Program-made: the position numbers and the translations under genes | Assembly: GCA_021229015.1 (NCBI GenBank) | Contig: CM037787.1 | Coordinates: forward strand, 34,299,874-34,363,873 | Length of the DNA: 64,000 nucleotides | DNA from: Solen grandis | Lineage: Eukaryota > Mollusca > Bivalvia > Adapedonta > Solenidae | Direction: 5' to 3' | Shown: one piece after another, positions 33,261 to 45,472 of the stretch | Numbering within the stretch: the first letter of the stretch is position 1 | Layout of the letters: every line of letters starts with the position of its first letter | The notes under the pieces: generated by a model | What the model was told of the DNA's origin: nothing | The model's input: the letters and a program-made list of their open reading frames with translations, nothing else | Database searches by the model: none

Positions 33261-34640
33261 TTACAGAGTTAAAGATACTTTTGGAAATGGTAAGCCCACT
33301 GAATTTATATAACGCATGTACAACGCCATAAATATTTTATATTTGTATAAAATTCTATAAAATGTATTTGAACTACCTTGATGTGTTCCAACATCAACTT
33401 TCACGGAGGTATATATGGATTCAATAGATGAGTATAAAAATCCCTTTATATTCTTACGTTTTAAGATTTCAAACAAAATGGGTTTGTTAACAGAGTCAAA
33501 GATCTTTTGGAAATCTTTAAATCTACATAAACTGGTTTACCCTTTTTTGAAAATATTTATTTACAATGGAACACATTATAAAGTCATTATCAACAGTATA
33601 GTAATCTGCACGAAAACCTGCTTGACGCTCATTCAATTTACTATATGCTTCATTGAGAATGGATGTATATATTTTACTTGAACGTCTATGAGGGATATAC
33701 CTCTATAATTACTTGGGTTATTAATGCTTCCCTTTTTATGTAAAGGTATGATAATGCTTTTTGTCCATTTTTCTGGATTGGTGGAGGATGTAAATATCTT
33801 ATTAAATAATGCATGTAAATATGGCAGTAAAATATCAATACCATCAAATATATGTTGAGGTATAAGTATTCCGCCACTTGCCTTATTCTCATTTATATTT
33901 TTAACACTGAAGAGGATTTCTTCCTCTGAAATCAAATTATTAAATAAAGCATTTTCAACATCATCCATGTCATCAGCTATGTTTTCCTCCAAATGTTGTT
34001 CACCATTCTCATCTGTCGCTGTTGTGAACAAATTTTTAAAATGTGCAAACCAACAATTAATGTCAATATTAGGTTCATTTTTTGTCCTTCCCAATATTTT
34101 TTTTTTAGTTCTTGCCAAAATATTTTAGTGTTATTTACATTCATATTTAATTTATTCATAGACATGGTATTATATTTTAACCTTTTATTTTTACACATGT
34201 TTTTATATGTAGATTTTCTATCTATGTAATTAGTTAAATTTTTTACACTTCACTTCTACATGATCGAAAGCATCTTATTGCCTTTCTTGCCTCATTTTTA
34301 GCTATTCTACATTCAGTGTCAAACCGTATCTTTCCCTTTTTCTTGTAGGCTCTATTATTTGTTTTAGTGTGCTTAAAATCTTTACTACACTCGACAAGAA
34401 TAAATTCAAAAGTATCTAAAATAAGATTAATATCAGTTTCCTCTGACAACATTTCTTGCATTGTAATTAAACTGCCTTCAGTTGCATCCCTAAGCCATAG
34501 GTTATATTTTTGTTTAGTTTCTTCATTCATAATATAATATTCGAAATCATAAGTTGTGTCTTTTATTGTTATATTCTTGTGTATTGCTAAACTTAAGGCT
34601 ATATGCATATGTGTATTTTCAACCCTATCCAACACCTCGA
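33261..34640 (-). pseudogene. LINE linker and reverse transcriptase fragment
   Basis: From 34118 downward the reading includes WFAHFKNLFTTATDENG, NKASGGILIPQHIFDGI, EKWTKSIIIPLHKKGSINNP and SNYRGISLIDV, the standard finger region of LINE RTs (KNNKASG, IIPLHKKG, NYRGISL). It then shifts frame. FQKIFDSVNKPILFEILKRK near 33510-33450 matches the first palm box, and VDVGTHQG near 33380 matches the GxxQG box. No YxDD follows. The 34635-34243 part is the endonuclease-RT linker, rich in acidic and basic residues with no motif. Confidence 0.78.
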
Positions 34641-34689
34641 AGCTCTGAGTAAAATTAAATAGGCGACCTGTAAGTATAAAATAGTCAAT

Positions 34690-35420
34690 AACACTAGCTC
34701 AATTTTGATTAATAAATGTGAAATCTCTACTATGCTGTTGTGGCGAACCATTTATTTCTCGACCATTAATGATATAGCATGAGAGAGTTTGACATAGACT
34801 TATAAATTCCCGTCCAAATTTATTAACCTTATAGTCTTTTGTTTGTCGCGGAAGATTAATATCATAATCTACTATCTCTCTATAATCTTCCAACTCTGGT
34901 ATTTGGTCAAAAACTGTATAATCAGGTAGATCTCCTGTCCTTGCATTAAAATCGCCACGTAGAATAAAATCACAGTCTAACCATTGGTTACATGTTAATA
35001 ATTATTCTAGCCTCTGAATACAAGACCCAGAAATATCATTGGAAAAAGGCGAATTTTCAGGAGGAGCATATAATGCAACATATAATATATTTTTGTCATG
35101 ATTAAATACAGATTTATCTATAGAAAGAACTACACCAAATTCAAAATCATGCCATGCTCTATTTACAAAATGTTCTAAACTACTTTTAACCAAAACTGCA
35201 ACTCCTCCCATTGGCCTGCCACCATGTAGAGATTTCTTAGCATTTTGACAAAATATTTTAAGTCCTGTACAAATATATTACAAAATTCACAGTTAGTTGT
35301 GTCCTATGTTTTTTGCATACTTATGGTATTTTTAAGAAGAACAATAATGTCAAACGATTCCAACTTATTCTTAAAACCTTCAATGTTCCATGAAAAGAGC
35401 TTGAATGAGTCTACTGGGAT
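34690..35420 (-). pseudogene. LINE APE-type endonuclease, broken
   Basis: FSWNIEGFKNKLESFDIIVL at about 35400 is the opening WNIEG box. After a frameshift, GGRPMGGVAVLVKSSLEHFV follows near 35220, then RGDFNARTGDLPDY near 34955 (the GDFNAR catalytic box) and HSRDFTFINQN at the end (34720). The order and motifs fit the apurinic endonuclease that nicks target DNA for target-primed reverse transcription. At least two frameshifts or stops prevent function. Confidence 0.8.
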
Positions 35421-35830
35421 TTGGCCACATCCCTAATGCAGATTTCTATTGTCATTTCCTGATATGTTGACTTCATTAGTTAAAGTCTCATACCCTCATA
35501 GACTGGGTCAGTTATATGATTCTGACGTACAACCCTCCTGAACTCCCTAACCTCTGGATTTCTCATGGTTTTGTTTGGCGCTTTCTCATACGTTACCAGT
35601 TTCCCCCCGCCCCCCTTTGAAGTATTCATGAAGTCCCATTCTATTAATCTCTCTCAACTTTTGTAGCTGCAGGTATGGTCAGTCATTTGCAATTCAAATC
35701 CCATCATTTCTTAAGGCGGGCCGGTTATTTAAATAACTTGAACGTGTATTCACAGTTTTTGAATACTATTACAATCATTCAAGCAGTATTACCACGTTTG
35801 TCAATACGTTTAGATTGGCTTATAGAATTC

Positions 35831-36640
35831 TCATTCAACTGCAACTGAAAACACTTTATCATTGATAACAATCCAAATTGTTGAAAAATCCTCATTTTCA
35901 GATTCTTCTACTCCAAACACTCCCATAGAAGGTTTTAGCCTTTCAGATTCCCTTATGATCAGCTGTGGTTCAGTGTTGCTGACTAACTCTCTGTGATAGG
36001 ATAAACCGCCCACATCACTGCTGAGTGTCTCACCGTTGAACTCTATTTCATCTATACGCTTGTTCATGTCTGATAAACTGCTTCCTATCCGGGACTGATT
36101 TAAGTTAGCAACATTTGATTTTAAGTTAGATATTTCAGATTTAATGTTTCTCATCTCTTCCTGGACACCTAAGACTACAGACTTTACTGTACAAATTTCA
36201 TTTTTCACCTCATGCATTGCCTGTAGAATCATCCGGGTATCTTCTGTAGGCCCTGGATTCAATTCAACGTCTGCTGAGAGAATGAGCAACCTTAAAGAGT
36301 ATGAAGAGAATTGTTGGTCAGATACCTCACATTCTTGTGACATGGTACCAAAATAGCCAGGATTTACCAAGTGGTGATCCTGTAGTTCACAATAGTTCAC
36401 CAATGGTGTAGCATACTGACCGACAATCAGGTCCTGACACCTTGTTTTTTTCATGAATAGCAATCATCGAGTCCAGCATAAAAAGACAGGTAACAAAACT
36501 GCGATAATGAATATCTGACCCACCATAGCAAGGATCATATCTTTTATATTTCTTTGGTTTGAGTTGTGTTCTGCCCTGGAGCTTCAGATTAAACAGTCCA
36601 CTTCTTAACCTGTATTGTTCCACTGCAATACCCATTGTAA
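35831..36640 (-). pseudogene. LINE first ORF with 2A (StopGo) motif and coiled coil
   Basis: A leader frame starts at 36635 with MGIAVEQYRLRSGLFN and shifts by one base near an A-run at about 36455 into the frame 36463-35831. Residues 59-72 of that frame read LLILSADVELNPGP, a 2A consensus (DxExNPGP; codons 36271-36248). Residues about 80-145 form a likely coiled coil (EVKNEICTVKSVVLG, EEMRNIKSEISNLKSN) as in ORF1 proteins. N-terminal 2A peptides are known in CR1/L2-clade elements of marine invertebrates. The frameshift means this copy is inactive. Confidence 0.8.
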
Positions 36641-36816
36641 TGATATTGTGACAGTAACTTCTCTACTAGAATTGCACATGCATCACACTGACTATTCACT
36701 CACTATGTCACTCAACTGCTACCACCACATACACATGGTCCAACAGGTAGTTTATTCAACCGTACCCAGTTCATTGTTCTCTATTGAAAAAACTATTGAA
36801 AAGTTAATACTATTAC

Positions 36817-38126
36817 CTCGACTATTCGAAGAATATGAGAGCTATCGTAGTCGCCCTGGTGTCGGCGGCGTTGGCGTTGCAGCTTTTGGTTAAAGTTTTG
36901 CATGCAAGTTACTATCAATCTTATATCTCAATAACCATTTATGGCATTAACTTGAAAGTTTATAAGTATGTTCAGGGGCATCAGACAACCAAGGTAGATA
37001 ACTCTTGACTGAATTTAATATAAATTATGGCCCCTTTTAACTTAGAAATTTTGGTTAAAGTTTTGCATGCAATAGAAAATTTGGTTAAAGTTTTGCGTGC
37101 AAGCTACTATCCAGTTTATATCTCAATAACCATTCATGATATTGACTTGAAAGTTTATGAATATGTTTAGGGGCATCAGACAACTACGGTAGATAACTCT
37201 TAATGGGGTATATTACAAATTATGGCCCCTTTTTAACTTAGAAATTTTGGTTAAAGGTTTGCATGCAGGATACTCTCATGCTTATATCTCAGTGTCCAGG
37301 CATGCAATTGATTTGAAATCTTTGATATGTTTAGGGGTATCATACTTTCATCGTAGATAACTCTTGATAGAATATATTACAGATTATTGCCCCTTTTTAA
37401 CTTAGAAATTTTGGTTAAAGTGTTGCATGCAATGTACTTTCATGCTAATATCTCAGTATCCAGGCATGCAGTTCATATGAAACATCTTTAATATGTTTAG
37501 GGGTATCATACTTTCACTGTAAATCACTTTTGATGGAATATGTTACAAATTGTGGCCCCTTTTTAACTTAGAAATTTTGGTTAAAGTTTTGCATGCAAGG
37601 CACTTTCATGCTAATATCTCAGAGTCCAGGCATGGGATTGATTTGAAACATCTTAAATATGTTTAGGGGTATCATACTATAAAGGAAGATAACACTTGAT
37701 GGAATATATTAAAAATTATGGCCCCCTTTTAACTTAGAATTTTGGTTAAATTTCTGCATTCAAGCTACTATCCAGCTTATATCTTAGAAATTGCTTGTGA
37801 ATTGACTAGAAAATTGAGGAGTGTCTTCAGGGGCATCAGAAAACCAAGGAGGATGACTTTTTGACTGAATTTTATGCAAATTATGGCCCTTTTCTAACTT
37901 GGATTTTTGGTAAAGTTTTGCATGCATAGTGTTATTATGCTTATGTCTCAGTAACTAGGCATGGGATTGATTTTAGACTTCATAAAAATATTAAGGGGTA
38001 TCAGACCATCAAGGTATATCATCTTTGTACAGGGTATATATAGGGCAAGAATTGAAAAAGATTTCATTTGATTTACCAACAAGCATTTTGAATAGTCGAG
38101 CGTGCTGTCCTTTGACAGCTCTTGTT
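36817..38126 (+). mobile_element. HINE-like element F1 (CTCGACTATTCG family)
   Basis: Starts near CTCGACTATTCGAAGAATAT, GAGAGCTATCGTAG, then GTCGGCGGCGTTGGCG. About six core repeats of 180-200 bp contain AACTTAGAAATTTTGGTTAA, AGTTTTGCATGCAA and TGTTTAGGGGCATCAGAC. It ends GAATAGTCGAGCGTGCTG, hairpin GCTGTCC/TTTGACAGC and TCTTGTT. The inverted copy at 51446-52382 confirms both ends. Confidence 0.78.
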
Positions 38127-39422
38127 AATATTTCAAGATATATGTAAAAACTTGCCTTAACAAATAGTCCAAATTCAAGTCTATCAAATACACATGCATG
38201 CTATATATATAAATATATTTTTTTTAAATTTATTTTCTCCTTCAATAACCACTTTAATTTAGCTAAATTCTCTGAGCTCCAAAATCCATGTCTGCATACC
38301 TTGGCACATCACACCAAAGTTTTATATGAAATGTCATAAATATGTTGCAACTTGTATTAATTATTTGCCATCCTCAGGAACCTTCTTTAAATTAAATTAT
38401 TATTAATCGTATGCAACTAGAAACTTGTATAGGTTTACGTTGCGAAATAAAATATTTTGAATCTTGAAAAAAAAATGAATCTTAAATACTTATGGGCGAA
38501 TTTCATAACTCTCGTTTTCTAATAAAATACCCAAATGTTTTATTTCTCATCAATTATTGTTAGTTATTAAGGTAAGGCATTTCAACTTAATCGTGTACTC
38601 GAATATTTCATAAAAGGGCAATGGTGAATGTACGTGTGTCTATCTAGTATAAGTATTTAGCGCTAAATATTGTTAGTGGAATTTAAGACTGGTCTGATTC
38701 ATTCAGTCTTAATGGGATTTTATTGTATATATTATATATTGTTGTCCCATTCCGCCTTTTCAAGCAATGTCGTCGTTAAAGTACACAATTATGATTTTCT
38801 GATATTAAACCCCCAACCCCGGGTAGGTTTGGAGCTTGATACAAAAGTTATAATGTGTAATATTTTCTTAAATCTGTAATTGTTTAGAATTACATGTACA
38901 AAAAATTAAATAAATAAATAAAAAATAATAAAGAAAGAAAAAAAATCTAAGTAAAGCTACCTGTAAAAGTTTCAGTTCATAATATCGTATATGTAAAATA
39001 TATTGCATGGCTTTCACGAGTTGAGCTTGATTAACCTGCACACTATACATGATTGCGCGCATGCAATATATAACAATATATTATATATATACTTTATTTA
39101 TGATAACTGACTAAATTTTATTATTGTACATTATAATACAAAACAGCTTTTGAGACCGGGGACCGGTGAACACCGGGGACTAGTATGTCCTCCATTTTAA
39201 CCTAACATAACAAGGAAGATGTGAAAGAAGTAAACAAAGTAAACAAGTGTTTAATCATAGTGTCACTGATTGCTGATGGAGGATTCCGATAGTTTATCCA
39301 CTTATTTTGCAAAGAATCTCTGAAATAAGACGCAATACTTCGTAGAATTGAATTTGTTCGTGTTAAATCGACGGAGGAAGGGTTGCTAGAGGATAGGTCT
39401 CTTGCTAATCTATGTACATGTA
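38127..39422. other. intergenic, nothing coding seen
   Basis: AT-rich. At about 39153-39180 there is ACCGGGGACCGGTGAACACC, GGGGACTAG, which in reverse resembles the 5' hairpin of family B. No gene. Confidence 0.4.
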
Positions 39423-40920
39423 GGGCGAATCCACCAAACTTCGGACACTTATCCTCTAACTGTTGCTCGGTGCTTTACCCTACATTACGTATTATTGTAC
39501 CAATTGTTAAATTTGTATAACCGACAAGTATACATCCGGGTCTACCTTCTACAATATTATTTTGACTCGAAAACGAGGCTGAAATGTCACATATAACGTT
39601 GTTTCAATGTCATGTGAAAGCGGGGTAATTCGGACCCCGGTACCGTAATTTCGGACACTAAGTTTGAAATCTCGGACACTTTTAATCCTCTTATAATCAC
39701 GAGTAAATATGGTGATATATTCGTGTCACTGTTTACTATATAATTACCCGCGTTATTCATCTGACACCATTAAAATTATTCAGTTTTCATTACGCCTAAA
39801 GGATCTACATATGTTGGCAGGATTTGGGCGTTTAAATGATATAGATCACCATCCCGTTTTTTTTGTTTGTTTTTTTTTGGTTACCCTTTTAGCATACACA
39901 CATACACATTTGCATACAGACATACCCGTGCACACATTTATAACACACATCTTTTCATGCACATCCTAGAAGTTGTCTCCCGCATTTGAATGTTTCTAAC
40001 GACATTCATTGTGTCTACAATAAAAAAAGAAAACAGATTGATAGATTACTACTAATTTTAATTTAATATACCTAGGACCCCTGGCGAGTTTAATCGTCTC
40101 CAAATGACTGAAAAACTGTAGGTGGGACGTAAAACCCCAGAACACACTGGCGAGTTTCATGTACTTGCACGCATTTTGTCATGTAATATGGAGCTATTAT
40201 ACACACTTAGCATTTTATAAAACAACCATTTCAGACATAGAAAAAAATCTTGGAGTCAGATGTTCATAAAAAATGAAAAAATATTACAGGACATAGATCT
40301 ATTCTATATCTATAAACTATCTGGCGTTTTAAAAGTAAAATATCTTATTTCTTTTTAGAACTTTGTTTACCAGTTGGTTCAGTTTTCATGTGATAGAACA
40401 TATAATAAAAACTGAAGTATTTATGATTTTTTTCCCTAGAATTTCACTTGTCCGAAAATTACAGCCCTAATGTATTGGCTGTCCGACTTTTGGGGACAGG
40501 TATGGGAAAGTCGGACAGTTTACATTTTCACATATAATTTATTTTCATGGTTATTATCAACGTAAATACTGTATTATATCGATTATTTATTATCTGTTTC
40601 ACAATTAAATCAATAGGACATTGCTACTTTATGTATACTTACCTTATTACAATCTTGTTTTTCTGAAGAAAAATTTAAACAGACCGCTCTCTAAACTTGT
40701 GTCAAGGAAAAGGGAGCGACACAGAGTAACTCTACTGCGCATGTGCGCCGGCGTACACGAGTGATTGAACTATATTTAGACACGATCATGAGTGTAAAAA
40801 GTGACAGTGTATATACTTAGAAACTGTTGTTGCTTGTGCGCATATAAAAAGCTCTTAATACGAAAATTTCCCAGAAACGACCGAAATACCCCGCCTGTCC
40901 GAAGTTTGGTGGATTCACCC
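39423..40920. mobile_element. TA-flanked MITE with CGGAC-rich interior
   Basis: Inverted repeats start GGGCGAATCCACCAAACTTC (39423) and, in reverse from 40920, GGGTGAATCCACCAAACTTC; they match over 25 bases with one difference. TA dinucleotides flank both ends (39421-39422, 40921-40922), as for Tc1/mariner-type insertion. Several TCGGACA/GTCCGA words sit just inside the ends, and a perfect hairpin CTGTCCGACTTT / AAAGTCGGACAG spans 40478-40520. No transposase frame. An S1 SINE tail (40098-40138) is inserted within it. Confidence 0.8.
40098..40138 (+). mobile_element. S1 SINE 3' tail remnant inside MITE
   Basis: CTCCAAATGACTGAAAAACTG and TAGGTGGGACGTAAAACCCC match the S1 tail. The body is absent. 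Confidence 0.6.
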
Positions 40921-40922
40921 TA

Positions 40923-43586
40923 CTGTACTGAGTAACGTTATATAAGAAAACGTGACGTTGAATATAAAGACCAGGGTTATCATGCACTATCAACACTGTT
41001 GCAACAACCTCCCGGAACAAAAGGGTCAAAGCAAAGAATCGAGTGACCTGACAGAGTAGCAAATCCAGAAAGGTATGTTTATTTGAAATATAACATGTTA
41101 TTTTTATCAGATGAGGTAAATTATATAATCACTAATTTTTAATGGAAACAAAAAAGACCTAATAACCTAACAGAGATATGAAATGGATTGAAATAATATT
41201 TTTTCTCGTGGCAACTAAATGGTGAACATGGTTTGTACATGATATTGGATGAGACACTTAAGATCTTGCAGACGCTTAACAGGCAGACACTTTAGACTAT
41301 CTAATTTAGAATATATGATACCATTTGCAGGTGCATTATTTATGTTTTTAGAGAACGGTATGGTTATAATGAACACAATATACTTAATAAAGTTTTACTG
41401 ACATAAAATGCATACGCATTGTCCACCTTATATAAACATTTTTACTAGTTCATATTTAAAGTATATTTTCAAGATGATATGTCCTTTTTGTGAGATGAAG
41501 ACGTCTTAATGTTCCCTTATATTCACATTTTCCTAATTTCCCTGCAAATAGCAGTTTTCAGCTCATTTAGATGTTTGGTAGAGGTTACAAAACTCTGTCT
41601 CTTTAATGATCCCAGAGTTAGGAGTCAAGGGGACTCAGGTCAGGAAAATGGGACAGCCAGCATTCAAAAATGCCTTAAAGAACCACCGCCAATAGTGCGG
41701 AGCTCTTCTTCCGTTGTGTAAAACCCAGTATTGGGATCTACAACGTATTTGTTTCAGATTCAGCCACTCCTTTTTCGTCTTAAATGAAGTAAAGTTTTCT
41801 GGGAGTTTTTTGACGAATAATCCGTTTCCTAATATGTCATCAGGATGTCAACATTTTCCTTTAATTTCTAAGCAAACAAAACTTTATGATATCATCTTCA
41901 GTTTGATATATAAAACATCAAAACTGGTTCATAAATAAAAATTTTACAGTCACTTGTTATGGTATCAGATATTCTGAGACACCCGGCCTGTACTTATTAA
42001 AGGGATCTGTAAACTAATAAATTGAAGAGAAGACTTAGGCACAATATAGCTGGGTAGAAAACGATGTATAAGCCCATACTGAGAATTGAGTGGCGGAGCA
42101 GCGACTTCACTAGTGGGGTGCGGAGCATTTCATTCCCGGAAAATTTGAAATCCTAGAACGTAAATAGTGACGTACCTACAAAAAACATACATCTGCTTTG
42201 TTAATTATTGATTCGAAGAAAAGTAAAATCAGGAAAATAATGTGCAAGTCTGGGCTTTTTGGCGTGAAGGCAGCTACACGCCTGAACTCAGTATATTTAT
42301 AATTGATATGAGCAATTTTACATATCTCAGTCGTTATCTTGCACATAACGAGAGCTCCTCTTGACTTGCTCTTTACTTATATCAGGGTTGTGTTCAAAAT
42401 TAAAATGCCAATAAAATCAGTATAGAAATATGTAGTTCCATATGTTTGCTTGAGATTTAATTTTCCAAGAGATTGGTCCATATGACGGATAAAAATTGTC
42501 AATCCAATACCCATTGTACATTAACTTTGCAGAATGAAACATGCTATCCAACCAATTTTTTTTTTCAAGTCAAAGAGTTTATTTATAGTAATATATGCCT
42601 GAGACTGGCCCAAAATAAAAACATGATCATTATATAACATTTTCCAGACAAAAGAAAGATTTTTGTTTACACTCCTGATGATGTGGTAAGCTAGTCTTTT
42701 CATGGTGATCTGCCCTTAATTGTAACAATATGTATCAAAAAAAGTAATGGGATCAAATTAATGTAATAATTTTTACATGAAACAAGATTGCTTCATTGTT
42801 TTTAGCCAAAATTTGTAGGACCAGCTGAAATTGTGTAGGACCAGTTGGTCTTAAAATTACTGGTCCTGCAAATCACCTTGACATAAAAGTTAGTGTTGAA
42901 CCCTGCTGTTCATCATAAACCTAGACTCACTTGTCGATGAAAAGTATGCGCATGACCCCAAATTAACTCCATTCCTGGCTTTTCAAAAATAAATATTCGT
43001 AATTGTTCAACTGATGTTACGCTGTTCAGGAATGTCTGCATGAACCTTGCTTTTATTGGATAGATCAATAACCTAGCTATTGAATTCACATAATCTGGAT
43101 TCAGGATATATTTTCATCATAAACATGGTAAAAACTATAGTCCACAGTATTTGTGGGTAAGTTCAATTGTAATAAGGTCATCATTTTGATCTACCTATTG
43201 TTTCTTTTGATTCCGATAAATATATGGCCCTTTTTGAGGCAGAGATTTCCTGAAATCGATCTCCCTGTCATTGTCTGCACTTCCATCTGGACAGGATCAG
43301 TACAGAGGATGACCCAATAGGTATTTGAGTACTTGTTATATCAACCTTCAGGTCTTTTCTCAGTAGATGTCTCACAGCAGAGTGAAGTTGGAGTCTTGTA
43401 GAATGGGGCCAAAAAGCATTGGAGTAAGACCTATTGTAAGATTACCTGTACCTTTCTTTTAGCACATATAAATCCCGTCCTTATCAACATGTGTTTTGTC
43501 AAAATTCAACTTGAATCAGCAAGAAAGGCCTAAAAAAATGTTTTTGACTTTGTTATTCTATCAACCCTAATTGTTGTTGTTTATTT
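40923..43586. other. intergenic, no gene recognised
   Basis: AT-rich with scattered short frames only (70-74 codons) that show no domain. A short duplicate, TGTAGGACCAG, occurs around 42820-42845. Nothing else can be supported. Confidence 0.4.
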
Positions 43587-44697
43587 AGCTCACCTGAGCA
43601 TGCAGCTTTACAAAAGTTTTGTTCAAATGGTTCCGGTCCATTTCATATCCGGGTCACAGGAGCTAAAAATAGATTTTGAAAGTGAAATCTTTAAAATAAA
43701 TCTCCGAAACCACACGGCCTAGCTAGAGTTAAATATTCGGTATGTGGCATTGACTAGTGGATCTTTACTAAGTTTGTTCAAATCATAACCCTGGGGTCAA
43801 AATAACCGGCCCAGGGGTCACTTGATTTTACAAAGACTTGCAAGGGAAAAACTTGAAAAATCATTGCTCTGGGGTCTAAATTGGCCTGGTCCTCGGTCAC
43901 TTGATTTTACATAGACTTATAGGAAGAGTAGAAAAACCTTCCTGTCAGAAACCACAAGGCCTAGAGTTTAGAAATTTGGTTTGTAACATTGTCTAGTGAA
44001 CCTCTACCAAGTTTGTTCAAATCATGGCCCTGGGGTCACTTGATATTACATAGACTAAAGGAAAAACTAGAAAAATCTTCTTGTCAGAAACCACAAGGCC
44101 TAGAGTTTAGAAACTTGGTGTGTAACATGGCCTAGTAGACCTCTACCAAGTTTGTTCATATCATGGCTGGCCCTGCCCTATGGGTCACTTGATTTTACAT
44201 AGACTTATATAGAAAAACCCTCAAAAGATTTTCTTCTTGTCAGAAACCACAAGGCCTAGAGTTAAGATGTTTACTAGTGGACCTTAACCAAGTCTGTTCA
44301 AATCATGGCCCTGGTGTCAAAATTGGCTCAACCCCAGGCACCATGTTCTCCAAAATAAAATGGTACTTAAATATGAAAAATGGTACTCAAGTATGATTTT
44401 CATACTCAAACTCAAAATATGCCCATTAGTTTCAATAGGGATTTCAAGGATGATACTCAAATTTGATCCTAAAATTAAACTTGAGTATTTTCAAGAACAT
44501 GGGGCCATGAGTAATTGATTTTATATAGACCTATTAGAGTTATGACCTTAAAAATTTGGATGGGAGGTACAGTTTTTGTGTGGAATTTATATGATCTTGC
44601 TGCATGGGTAATGTATTCAGTATGACTCATAATACTGATAGGCAATGAAGGCAATATTTCTCAGGTGAGCGATTCAGGGCCATCTTGGCCCTTTTGT
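43587..44697 (+). mobile_element. HINE-like element A4 (AGCTCACCTGAGC family), internally interrupted
   Basis: Preceded by TTTATTT. It starts AGCTCACCTGAGCATGCAGC and then jumps directly into the core (the GGTGAGC hairpin arm and CCGTCC tract are deleted). About four core copies contain CAGAAACCACAAGGCCTAG and CTCTACCAAGTTTGTTC. It ends CTCAGGTGAGCGATTCAGG, hairpin GGGCCATCTTGGCCC and TTTTGTT. A 162-bp MITE is inserted at 44341-44502. Confidence 0.82.
44341..44502. mobile_element. small MITE nested in element A4
   Basis: Ends are inverted: CCATGTTCTCCAAAAT at the left and, reversed from 44502, CCATGTTCTTGAAAAT. Inner text is also self-complementary in part (TACTCAAGTATGATTTTCAT, ATACTCAAA). 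Family A core text (CAACCCCAGG, then GGTCACTTGATTTTA-like) is interrupted exactly here. No coding capacity. The transposase family is not clear. Confidence 0.65.
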
Positions 44698-45234
44698 TTT
44701 GTCTTGTCATCAGATACACACATATTTTTCTGTTGGCTTTAAGTTATTTCACTTTAGGATGACTTCCTGTTTAATTATAGTGTTTCGTTGAATTGAGGAA
44801 ATTATTTTCAGTTGTGGTGTTTTTAAGTGTATGCAGAATCCTTCAGCTAATTGGATAAACTTTTTATGTCCACTCTGTATACCTTTCAATAATATTTGAA
44901 AAAAAAAAAAAAAAATGTTATCAATATATTGGAGCTCTGAATGTCAATTAATAGCTTGACTTCCCATTTGTTCCCCCTCTTCACTTCAATATTCCTCTCA
45001 AATTATACTAGTTAAAATACAGTGGTATTATCACCATATGCCGTATCCATGTCCATGCAGAGTCTAGGGGCCTGTTACACTAAACTTTGTATGAATAAAA
45101 ACCTTTGTTAGCGTATATCAGGGATACGTGAATTCATGTGAATTTTTTCTTCATAAAAAGTTTTGAATATGTATAATGCAATGGTAGACACTATAAAGAG
45201 AAACATTCTTACAAATAAGATCAAATTTGTTCGT

Positions 45235-45472
45235 TGGGTGTCTGGATAGCGTCGTGGTAACGCACTTTGCTTCTCACCAATGCTTGCTGGGCTTGATTCC
45301 TGGTCATGTATGTGAGAGTATGCAGTGGTCCCCCATCCAGAGTCATGGGTTTTCACTGGGTTCTCCGGTTTCCTTCCCACAACAGTGATTACATACACCA
45401 CCACCATTGAGAGTGATTAATATAAGTTGTGATAACTTGTTTCATAATCGATGTAAAATAAAATTTAAACTT
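45235..45472 (+). mobile_element. tRNA-derived SINE S3
   Basis: The tRNA-like head has box A GATAGCGTCGTGGTAACGC and box B-like GGGCTTGATTCCTGG. A central block has AGTCATGGGTTTTCACTGG and TCTCCGGTTTCCTTCCCAC, a conserved-domain type seen in many mollusc SINEs. The tail ATATAAGTTGTGATAACTTG and TTTCATAATCG is like that of S2. Intact-looking but not a functional tRNA (poor acceptor stem pairing). Confidence 0.8.

Larger units (their letters stand above)
33261..36640 (-). mobile_element. CR1/L2-like non-LTR retrotransposon, decayed and lacking its 3' end
   Basis: Read on the minus strand, the order is an N-terminal leader with a 2A motif (36640-36248), a coiled-coil ORF1-like segment, an APE endonuclease (about 35400-34690), a linker, and an RT fragment (34118 to about 33261). 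Frameshifts and stops break every segment. The RT stops after its palm start, so the catalytic YxDD box and the 3' UTR are absent. Loss of the 3' end is unusual, because LINEs are normally truncated at the 5' end. Confidence 0.82.

Noticed and set aside
41509..41721. 70-codon plus-strand frame with a Pro/Ser-rich end
   Set aside because: There is no domain, no flanking splice signal I trust, and no neighbouring exon in a compatible phase.
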